Below, piece after piece: positions 1-4,918 of a stretch of DNA of 7,889 bases. The first letter of the stretch is position 1. Each line of letters begins with the position of its first letter. Below the pieces are notes generated by a model that was not told where the DNA came from, ran no database searches, and was given only the letters and a program-made list of their open reading frames with translations. Made by a program: the position numbers and the translations under genes. Source of the stretch: Treponema sp. (GTDB taxonomy: Bacteria; Spirochaetota; Spirochaetia; Treponematales; Breznakiellaceae); the NCBI GenBank assembly GCA_031273405.1, contig JAISRW010000138.1, forward strand, positions 1-7,889. Reading direction: 5' to 3'.

Positions 1-150
1 GGATTAGGATTTTCCAAAGTCGCCAGCGCGGAGGGCCCTTCTTTCCTGCTTCCCGCGGGGCTTACCATCGGGGCGGTGCTCACCGGTTACGGCGCCCTTT
101 TCATCGGCAGCCATCTTAAAGAACTGTCGGCCAGATTCAGGCTTCACTGA
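1..150 (+). CDS. C-terminal fragment of a probable membrane protein (partial)
   Basis: Frame 1 is open from the window edge to a TGA at 148-150, giving the last 49 residues of a protein that starts outside. The fragment contains one strongly hydrophobic stretch of about 24 residues (FLLPAGLTIGAVLTGYGALF at its core) followed by a short charged tail (HLKELSARFRLH). This looks like a final transmembrane helix with a cytoplasmic end. I do not recognise the family, and too little is visible to name a function. The gene ends 31 bases before the three-part palindromic repeat, whose middle unit could serve as its terminator. Confidence 0.6.
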   Translation, partial: GLGFSKVASAEGPSFLLPAGLTIGAVLTGYGALFIGSHLKELSARFRLH

Positions 151-180
151 TTCTGTGGGGCGGGGGCTTAAAAAGTCGAG

Positions 181-342
181 GCAGTTCCATCGGACCGGAG
201 GTCCGCAATGTCAGATTTTGGAACTGCAACCTTAGATTGAGGAGAAAAAGCGGGCCGGACTTTAGTCCGATTAGACCGCTTTTTCCAAGAGCCGGGCCAT
301 CGAACCGTAGGTTCGCACTAACCGAGTTTTGGAACCGGCTCA
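181..342. repeat. Three-part nested-palindrome repeat, copy A
   Basis: Three palindromic units lie side by side. Unit 1 has outer arms GCAGTTCCA (181-189) and TGGAACTGC (219-227) around an inner hairpin CGGACC-GGA-GGTCCG (191-205). Unit 2 has outer arms AAAAAGCGG (245-253) and CCGCTTTTT (276-284) around CGGAC-TTTA-GTCCG (256-269). Unit 3 has outer arms GAGCCGG (289-295) and CCGGCTC (335-341) around CGAACC-GTA-GGTTCG (301-315). In each, the inner hairpin sits 1-5 bases from the left arm and 6-19 bases from the right arm. Bases 191-342 recur almost identically at 7617-7767 in the same orientation. The layout resembles REP/ERIC-type intergenic palindromes, but I do not recognise a named family. 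Confidence 0.9.
245..284. terminator. Possible bidirectional terminator within repeat copy A
   Basis: The outer stem AAAAAGCGG/CCGCTTTTT, with an inner GC-rich hairpin, ends in five T on the plus strand and, by symmetry, five T on the minus strand. It lies about 95 bases beyond the stop codon at 150 and about 60 bases before the next promoter. The T run is short, so the strength is uncertain. Confidence 0.4.
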
Positions 343-347
343 GTCCT

Positions 348-376
348 TTGATAAACTTAAATATAGTTGATATAAT
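348..376 (+). promoter_or_regulatory. Sigma70-type promoter for the SDR-hydrolase pair
   Basis: TTGATA (348-353) matches the -35 consensus at five of six bases. After a 17-base spacer, TATAAT (371-376) is a perfect -10 box. Transcription should begin near 383, giving a 5' leader of about 45 bases. That leader contains a small hairpin CGCC-CTTTT-GGCG (385-397). A second TATAAT at 406-411 has no -35 partner and is probably not used. Confidence 0.75.
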
Positions 377-426
377 CGGATATACGCCCTTTTGGCGGCA
401 ATCATTATAATCGCGAGGAGCATGAT

Positions 427-1212
427 ATGGCGGCTATTCTTGATCGGTTCAGGCTGGATGGCAAAACCGCCCTGGTTACAGGCGGCGGACAGGGCATAGG
501 GCAGGCTTTTTGTTTTGCCCTGGGAGAAGCGGGGGCGAAAATCGCCGTGGTGGATATCAATTCGACTGCGGCCGAGGAAACCGCCCAGGCCCTGACAAAG
601 GCGGGCATTGAGGCCATTGCCGTTAAGGCGGACGTGACCAATGAAGATGACGCCGCTAAGATGGTAAAGACGGTGGCGGATACATGGGGCTTTCTTACCA
701 TAGGCGTTAATAACGCCGGCATGGGGGTTTGGCGCGACGCGCTGACCCAGGATTTTTCCGAATGGAGGAAGATCCTTTCCCTGAATCTGGATGCGGTGTT
801 TATCTGCGCCAGGGCCGAGGCCCTTGAAATGGCGAAAAAGGGCTACGGTAAGATCATCAATACCGCTTCCATGTCGGCCCATATTGTAAACACCCCCCAG
901 AACCAGTGCGCCTACAACACGTCCAAGGCCGGGGTGCTCCATCTGACCCGGAGCCTTGCCGCCGAATGGGCGGACAAAAACATCAGGGTCAACAGCATCA
1001 GTCCGGGCTATACCAAGACCGCCCTGGTAGAAAACCTCCTCAAAACCCCCGAGGGCCGGAGCATGGAGTCCAAGTGGCTGGCCCTTACCCCCATGAAGCG
1101 TATGGCCCTGCCCGAGGACCTCCAGGGGGCGGCGGTGTATCTGGCGTCGCCGGCTTCGGATTTTGCCACCGGTGCGGACATAATCATCGACGGCGGTTAT
1201 TGCTGCTGGTAA
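427..1212 (+). CDS. Short-chain dehydrogenase/reductase, polyol (mannitol/arabinitol-type) dehydrogenase-like
   Basis: A complete classical SDR of 261 residues, the usual length. The Rossmann nucleotide-binding motif TGGGQGIG is at residues 18-25. An acidic residue at the end of beta-2 (D43 in VVDIN) suggests a preference for NAD(H). NNAG is at 95-98, and the catalytic residues are N120, S148, Y163 and K167 (YNTSK). The spacing of S148 to Y163, the segment [11 protein letters not shown] and the ending GGYCCW resemble the mannitol/sorbose/D-arabinitol dehydrogenase branch of SDRs. I therefore infer interconversion of a sugar alcohol and a ketose in the cytoplasm. The substrate itself cannot be read from sequence. 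The start is set by GAGGAG at 415-420, six bases from the ATG at 427; an ATG at 422 is out of frame and too close to it. The gene follows a strong promoter and is 18 bases ahead of the next gene, so the two are probably co-transcribed. Confidence 0.95.
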   Translation: MAAILDRFRLDGKTALVTGGGQGIGQAFCFALGEAGAKIAVVDINSTAAEETAQALTKAGIEAIAVKADVTNEDDAAKMVKTVADTWGFLTIGVNNAGMGVWRDALTQDFSEWRKILSLNLDAVFICARAEALEMAKKGYGKIINTASMSAHIVNTPQNQCAYNTSKAGVLHLTRSLAAEWADKNIRVNSISPGYTKTALVENLLKTPEGRSMESKWLALTPMKRMALPEDLQGAAVYLASPASDFATGADIIIDGGYCCW

Positions 1213-1230
1213 CAGCCGGCGGTCAACAAA

Positions 1231-2316
1231 GTGAAACGCCGCCTTACCGCGCTTGCGGCGGCCCTGATTGCCGCCGCGGGGTTTTTCCCCAACTGCGCTT
1301 CCGCCCCGCCGCCTCCAATGCCTGAATTTTCCGAAGACCTGTGGGCGGAGGAGGTCGCCGCCGAGGATGTCTCCCTGCTGTACGCGCCCCATGTAGACGA
1401 GGACGGGCTCTTTTTTAACCCCTGGCTCCTCCGCTCCGGCCAGCCCCGGCCCTCAGGCGGCGGGGGCTTTTTGTTCAGGGACAAGATGCGCTTCGCCTCC
1501 TTCCCGGAGGAAAACTATTCCCGGCGGAAAAACGACTATTCTTATCTTAAAGATAAAAACTTTGACAGCATTTCTTTCGCCGGCCATGCTTCGACTATCA
1601 TCAAAATGAACGGCGAAACCGTATTTACGGACCCCTTCTTTTCCGATTCGGCGGTGATCGTGGGGAAGCAGGTGAAGATCAAGTTTGATTTTGACCAGGT
1701 TCCCCGGCGGCCCGTAGTGGTGATCAGCCACAATCATTACGATCACATGGACACTTACTCTATTGAAGCATTGATAAAAAAAGGCGCGGTTTTTCTGGTC
1801 CCCCTCAAACTAAAAAGATCCTTCGAGATTCTCGGCGCCAAAGATGTTTATGAGCTTGACTGGTGGGAGAGCGTCAAGATAGGGGAGCTTACCTATACGT
1901 TTTTGCCGGTCCAGCACTGGTCACGCAGGATAGGGCAGAAACGGAACGCGACCCTCTGGGGCAGTTGGCTGATTCAGGGCTCCAGGACGGTTTACTTTTC
2001 CGGCGACACAGGCTATTTCCGCGGCTTTGCCGAATACGGCCGCCGCTTTAATATCGACTACGCCCTGATAGGCGCCGGCGCCTATGAGCCCCGCTGGTTC
2101 ATGCACTACTCCCACATGAACGTGGCCGAATTCATCAAAACCGCTGCCGACCTCAAGGCCCGGATCGCGCTCCCCGTGCACTTCGGCGTCATCAGCCTGA
2201 GCGACGAACCCCTGCTCTACCCCCTTTACGAACTGGACGAATACCGCAAAGCAAACCCCGCCGAGGCCGGCCGTTTCAGGCCTTTGCGGGTGGGGGAATA
2301 CCTGCGGATGGAATAG
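1231..2316 (+). CDS. Exported NAPE-PLD-like metallo-beta-lactamase-fold hydrolase
   Basis: A 361-residue protein of the Lactamase_B_2 type. Metal-ligand motifs are HNHYDHMD (167-174), H229 in QHW, D259 in SGDTGY and H317 in PVHFG. Several other blocks match my recollection of N-acylphosphatidylethanolamine phospholipase D: GHAST (118-122), ELDWWE, LWGSW and AYEPRWFMHYSH. Related bacterial proteins are di-zinc phosphodiesterase-like hydrolases, and the natural substrate here is unknown. The start is GTG at 1231; no good ribosome site is visible, but starting here adds a clear signal sequence (KRR, then a hydrophobic run, then FPNC). Cys22 could be a relaxed spirochaete-type lipobox; if it is not, the signal is cleaved nearby in CASA. 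A proline-rich linker follows. The protein probably acts in the periplasm or on a membrane surface. It lies directly behind the SDR gene with no promoter between them. Confidence 0.93.
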   Translation: MKRRLTALAAALIAAAGFFPNCASAPPPPMPEFSEDLWAEEVAAEDVSLLYAPHVDEDGLFFNPWLLRSGQPRPSGGGGFLFRDKMRFASFPEENYSRRKNDYSYLKDKNFDSISFAGHASTIIKMNGETVFTDPFFSDSAVIVGKQVKIKFDFDQVPRRPVVVISHNHYDHMDTYSIEALIKKGAVFLVPLKLKRSFEILGAKDVYELDWWESVKIGELTYTFLPVQHWSRRIGQKRNATLWGSWLIQGSRTVYFSGDTGYFRGFAEYGRRFNIDYALIGAGAYEPRWFMHYSHMNVAEFIKTAADLKARIALPVHFGVISLSDEPLLYPLYELDEYRKANPAEAGRFRPLRVGEYLRME

Positions 2317-2344
2317 TACCTTTGAAGCCTTTTCACCCACCCTG

Positions 2345-2383
2345 GCGAAACACCTTCACCAGTACCGGTGAAAGGTTCTTCGC
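2345..2383. repeat. Imperfect hairpin downstream of the hydrolase gene
   Basis: TTCACC (2355-2360) pairs with GGTGAA (2367-2372) across a six-base loop. The stem extends outwards with small bulges to GCGAA (2345-2349) against TTCGC (2379-2383). It starts 29 bases after the hydrolase stop codon and has no T run. Confidence 0.55.
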
Positions 2384-2413
2384 TGTAGTAGTACGCGGTT
2401 TTATTCGTGGAGA

Positions 2414-2491
2414 GGGTTTAATACCGGCAAGCAAGCTTGCTTCCGGCTCTGCTGCGGTCATAAAGGTATTAAACCCGAGTCCAATACCTTT
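2414..2491. repeat. Nested palindrome with two mutually exclusive stems
   Basis: GGGTTTAATACC (2414-2425) pairs perfectly over 12 bases with GGTATTAAACCC (2465-2476). Inside, close to the left arm, is the perfect palindrome AAGCAAGCTTGCTT (2429-2442). The gap is 3 bases on the left and 22 on the right, the same lopsided layout as in the three-part repeat. The right arm can instead pair downstream: AAAGGTATT (2462-2470) with AATACCTTT (2483-2491). The two pairings cannot form at once. It is either a switch-like RNA element or, more likely, two overlapping mobile palindromes. Confidence 0.7.
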
Positions 2492-2569
2492 AGAGAACAA
2501 CATACCGCGCGGCTCTGCCCTAAACTTGACCTATAAATAAGCATGAAGAATATAAACCGCGAAGTCGAA

Positions 2570-2616
2570 TCGAACCATCGAACCATCGAACCGAAGGTTC
2601 GCGGTTCGCGGTTCGA
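2570..2616. repeat. Expanded CGAACC/GGTTCG hairpin, three repeats in each arm
   Basis: The left arm carries CGAACC three times (2571-2576, 2579-2584, 2587-2592), each separated by AT. The right arm carries GGTTCG three times (2596-2601, 2603-2608, 2610-2615), each separated by C. The loop is GAA (2593-2595). The centre at 2583-2602 matches unit 3 of the three-part repeat (297-316) at 19 of 20 bases, the one difference being in the loop. It appears to be a version of that hairpin lengthened by tandem duplication in both arms. It lies 30 bases from the end of the beta-barrel gene. Confidence 0.85.
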
Positions 2617-2645
2617 CGGGAAAGCCTCGGGATAATGAGTGTTTG

Positions 2646-3785
2646 TCAGTACCTGAAGAGGAGGCCCAGATCCAGGGCGTAGACGGACTGGACGCCGGGG
2701 TCCAGTCCCAGCTCTTTGCCCCGGATAGCGAAATCGAGGGTCGCAAAGGAGAGGTTGAGTCCCATACCGAAGGCGGGGAGCGCTTCGCTAACCCCGAAGC
2801 GGAAGCTCAGAGCGTTAAGAATTTTTACTTCCAGGCCGAGGACCACATTCAAAATAGGATTACGGGGAATGAGCGAAAAGAAATCCAGAAAATCCCGGTA
2901 ATCGGCCATGACGGCGATAGCCGAAATATACCTTTCGATAAAAGCCCAGCGGATTCGGTATTTTGCCCCAAAATCCAGCCGGCGCTCCACGGTGGCGTAG
3001 GAAGCGCCTCCCGCGGAAGGGCCCGATTTATTGCCGAAGGCGCTCATGGAATCATAGGGGGTAACCAGAACCGGAGAATATAGGTCATAACAAACCAGGG
3101 CAAGGGTAAGATTCTCCCTGTAGGTATAGCGGATTCCCACATCCAGCCCTAGGCCAAGATTGGTCTTAAAGGGCTTTTCCATGGGGTTATCAAAAACCGT
3201 GGCGGCGTTAAATATTGAGGCCTCCAGGCTCAGGGCGCCCCGGAAAAAACCCTTCCCCAAAAAACCCGCATCAAACCAGTGGCCGTTATTATCGATAATC
3301 CTCAAGGAATACCCCCCGACAAGGAGAAATTCCCCCGATATCAGGGGCCGGATCATGGTCCCCCTTACCGCCGCGGTTGTTTTAACGCGGTTAAAAAGCC
3401 CCAGCCCCAGGCCCCTGCCCACCCAGCCCATAGAAAGGGGGCCCCCTAGATCAAGGCCCGCAGCGAATCCCTTGGGTCCGACTATTCCCGAAATATCCAG
3501 GTCGCTTCCGGAACCGGCATTCCCCATAAAGAGGTCGACGAGCTCAAAAACAGGCCCATAGGTGCTGATGCTGATTTCCGCAACGCTGAACTGCTCCTGC
3601 ACATCCACAAAGGCGGCGGGATTGGTGAAAAGGGAGTAAAAATCGTCCCCCGCAGCCGCATGCCGCCCGCCCATGCCGGCAAAACGGGCCGAAGGCATAA
3701 CAAAGGGTTCTATGGTTTCCCCGGACAGCCTGAAGGAGGCAAAAAGAAAGAATAAGCATATTCCGGGGACAAAAAATCGGCGCAT
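2646..3785 (-). CDS. FadL/UPF0164-like outer-membrane beta-barrel protein
   Basis: A 379-residue protein with an N-terminal signal sequence (MRR, then a hydrophobic run to about residue 20), probably cleaved near SGE. Just after it, at about residues 31-58, is the hallmark of the FadL/PorV/UPF0164 barrels: SARFAGMGG, then DDFYSLFTNPAAF. The rest alternates glycine and aromatic-rich strands (for example GLGLGLDVGIRYTY and VLGLEVKI). The chain ends LDLGLLFRY, whose terminal aromatic residue suits insertion by the BAM machinery. Treponema has a family of such proteins thought to be outer-membrane channels for hydrophobic molecules; the cargo here is unknown. The start lies 10 bases after the lipoprotein stop, with AGAG six bases ahead of the ATG, so it is almost certainly the second gene of a two-gene unit. 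It is somewhat shorter than I remember for the T. pallidum UPF0164 members (about 430 residues). Confidence 0.9.
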   Translation of the reverse strand: MRRFFVPGICLFFLFASFRLSGETIEPFVMPSARFAGMGGRHAAAGDDFYSLFTNPAAFVDVQEQFSVAEISISTYGPVFELVDLFMGNAGSGSDLDISGIVGPKGFAAGLDLGGPLSMGWVGRGLGLGLFNRVKTTAAVRGTMIRPLISGEFLLVGGYSLRIIDNNGHWFDAGFLGKGFFRGALSLEASIFNAATVFDNPMEKPFKTNLGLGLDVGIRYTYRENLTLALVCYDLYSPVLVTPYDSMSAFGNKSGPSAGGASYATVERRLDFGAKYRIRWAFIERYISAIAVMADYRDFLDFFSLIPRNPILNVVLGLEVKILNALSFRFGVSEALPAFGMGLNLSFATLDFAIRGKELGLDPGVQSVYALDLGLLFRY

Positions 3786-3795
3786 CCGCGGCTCT

Positions 3796-4500
3796 TTAAG
3801 GCTGAGGCGCAGGAGCGGGGGTCAAGCCAAGCTCATCCAGAAGATCCTTAAGAACGCTGTTATCGCCGCTGCCGTCGGCATATTTTTCTGCCGCCTTGGC
3901 GGCCAGCGCTTCGGCAAGAGGCGATGAACCCCGAATATAACCGGAAACATAACCGTTGGGGTCCCCGGATTTTTTCGCTTCCCCGGCCATGATAAGGGCG
4001 GCGGCCATGGCAAGGTCGTCCGCACTGGCCGTGGCCGCAAAGGCGTCAAACGCGGCACCGTCCGCAGGGCCCGGCAGAATCGCGGCAAGATTGTCCGCGG
4101 CAGGCGTCAGATTACCCAGGCCGTTTAAGGTGTTGAGCATACTATCTTTGACCTTTGCCGGGTCTTCCATGCTGGACATGTTCGAACCGCTGTTCATAAG
4201 GGCGTTCGTCAAATCCGACGCGTTGAGCGCCGCGGTTATCGCCGCGTTCTGCAAGTCGGTCTTATCTTTCCCCGAAGCGCCTCCCACACTCTTGCCTATC
4301 CCCTTGAGCACTTCCAGGGATAAATCGGGGTTGTTCTCGGCCATCTCAATGAGTTCCTGCACATTGCCGGCGGTAACTTTGGGAATTAAATTTGCCGGAT
4401 CCCTGGCCGCCCAGCGCCCCCAGGAAGTGGTGAAAAAATCGGTACAGGAAACAAAAACCAGGGACAGCAAAGCCCCCGAAACCATCATTTTTTTCATCAT
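3796..4500 (-). CDS. Helical lipoprotein of unknown function, partner of the barrel gene
   Basis: A 234-residue protein. The start MMKKMM, a hydrophobic run and FVSC with Cys19 form a lipoprotein signal peptide with phenylalanine at -3, which suits the relaxed spirochaete lipobox. After the cysteine comes TDFFTTSWGRWAARDP, then a long alanine-, leucine- and aspartate-rich region that looks wholly helical. The chain ends in a low-complexity proline tail (PAPAPQP). I recognise no enzyme motif. The start is chosen from AGAGG six bases ahead of the first ATG. The gene sits 10 bases ahead of the outer-membrane barrel gene on the same strand, so I infer a role with that barrel in the periplasm or outer membrane, as accessory, plug or assembly partner. 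That inference rests only on position. Confidence 0.88.
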   Translation of the reverse strand: MMKKMMVSGALLSLVFVSCTDFFTTSWGRWAARDPANLIPKVTAGNVQELIEMAENNPDLSLEVLKGIGKSVGGASGKDKTDLQNAAITAALNASDLTNALMNSGSNMSSMEDPAKVKDSMLNTLNGLGNLTPAADNLAAILPGPADGAAFDAFAATASADDLAMAAALIMAGEAKKSGDPNGYVSGYIRGSSPLAEALAAKAAEKYADGSGDNSVLKDLLDELGLTPAPAPQP

Positions 4501-4536
4501 ACTAAACCTCTGTCCTTAACCCCGAAATCCAAGCGT

Positions 4537-4565
4537 CTTTTCCAAAAACCGGGGTTCCAGGAAAG
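4537..4565 (-). repeat. Small hairpin upstream of the lipoprotein gene
   Basis: TTTCC (4539-4543) pairs with GGAAA (4560-4564), with an inner AACC-GG-GGTT (4547-4556). It lies about 40 bases upstream of the lipoprotein start, outside the ribosome site. The minus-strand TTTTTGGAAA within it resembles the GTTTTGGAAC flank of the three-part repeat's units. Confidence 0.45.
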
Positions 4566-4649
4566 CTCCGGATATGCAAAATTCGACTGCCTTCTATAAC
4601 TAGGCCGGACGCATTAAGCCGGATGCCGAGTTTTATAATTTGGGCGCAT

Positions 4650-4666
4650 CCCCGGCTTCGCCGGGG
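4650..4666. repeat. GC-rich perfect hairpin
   Basis: CCCCGGC (4650-4656) and GCCGGGG (4660-4666) form a perfect 7-bp stem with a TTC loop. On the minus strand it is followed about 10-15 bases later by AAATTATAAAA rather than a T run, so it is not a standard terminator for mtaB. Confidence 0.7.
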
Positions 4667-4686
4667 ACCGGGCTATTCACTCCAAT

Positions 4687-4711
4687 CTTGTTCAGCCTCC
4701 GGCTAAACAAG
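4687..4711. repeat. Hairpin with one mismatch
   Basis: CTTGTT (4687-4692) pairs with AACAAG (4706-4711), and AGCC (4694-4697) with GGCT (4701-4704) around a TCC loop, with one C-A mismatch between them. It directly abuts the nested palindrome that begins at 4711. Confidence 0.6.
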
Positions 4712-4786
4712 GATTTCCGTTTCTATCCCTTGCGCGGCCGCCTTAGAAGTTTACCGCGCTTCGGGCGCGGCAAACTGCCGGAAACC
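4711..4786 (-). repeat. Nested asymmetric palindrome, minus orientation
   Basis: The outer arms GGATTTCCG (4711-4719) and CGGAAACC (4779-4786) pair with one bulge. The inner hairpin is AGTTT/AAACT plus CCGCGC/GCGCGG (4748-4776) with a TTCGG loop and one A-C mismatch. The inner hairpin is 2 bases from one arm and 28 from the other. Read on the minus strand, this gives the same lopsided layout as the palindromes at 181-342 and 2414-2476, although the sequence is unrelated. Confidence 0.6.
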
Positions 4787-4845
4787 ATAAAATTCCCGGC
4801 AGCAGCCGGCCTCAAGCAGTCAACTCAAAATTCATCCTATTATTA

Positions 4846-4875
4846 ATTATACACCTATTGCAGCAATAAATTCAA
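4846..4875 (-). promoter_or_regulatory. Candidate distal promoter ahead of the lipoprotein-barrel unit
   Basis: On the minus strand, TTGAAT (4875-4870) is followed after 18 bases by a perfect TATAAT (4851-4846). The -35 matches four of six bases. Transcription would start near 4839, about 340 bases before the lipoprotein ATG. It sits in the only strongly AT-rich patch of this gap. I found no better promoter closer to the gene. Confidence 0.45.
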
Positions 4876-4918
4876 CAACAACCAATCGCAGGGCGAGGGC
4901 ATATAAACTTTTTACCCC

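Larger units (their letters stand above)
2317..2645. other. Palindrome-rich gap between converging genes
   Basis: No convincing gene is present in these 329 bases, which separate the hydrolase gene (plus strand) from the beta-barrel gene (minus strand). The space holds three separate palindromic structures, listed individually at 2345-2383, 2414-2491 and 2570-2616. No hairpin with a convincing T run is visible for either gene, so termination must rely on these weaker structures or on Rho. Confidence 0.7.
4501..4918 (-). other. Gene-free, hairpin-rich stretch; possible long structured leader or small RNA
   Basis: These 418 bases between the mtaB stop and the lipoprotein start contain no convincing gene. 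They hold a candidate minus-strand promoter (4846-4875) and, downstream of it, five hairpins: 4796-4809 (CCGGC-AGCA-GCCGG), 4711-4786 (nested), 4687-4711, 4650-4666 and 4537-4565. If the promoter is used, the lipoprotein message would carry a leader of about 340 bases, or a separate small RNA would be made. An alternative is that these are further decayed copies of mobile palindromes. Confidence 0.4.

Noticed and set aside
181..342. A CRISPR array or tRNA cluster
   Set aside because: The repeats are palindromic units of differing sequence without regular spacers, and no cloverleaf or cas gene is present.
340..1392. A 350-codon open frame on the minus strand, opposite the SDR gene
   Set aside because: It runs antisense to an unmistakable SDR with all catalytic motifs. 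The translation is glycine-, arginine- and histidine-rich with no recognisable domain, typical of the reverse of a GC-rich gene.
4723..4788. A 21-codon basic peptide on the minus strand (MVSGSLPRPKRGKLLRRPRKG without its last residue)
   Set aside because: It starts without a Shine-Dalgarno sequence and its codons are simply the arms of the nested palindrome.
4640..4846. A 68-codon plus-strand frame in the hairpin-rich gap
   Set aside because: It runs straight through three hairpins, has no ribosome site and reads as low-complexity basic sequence.
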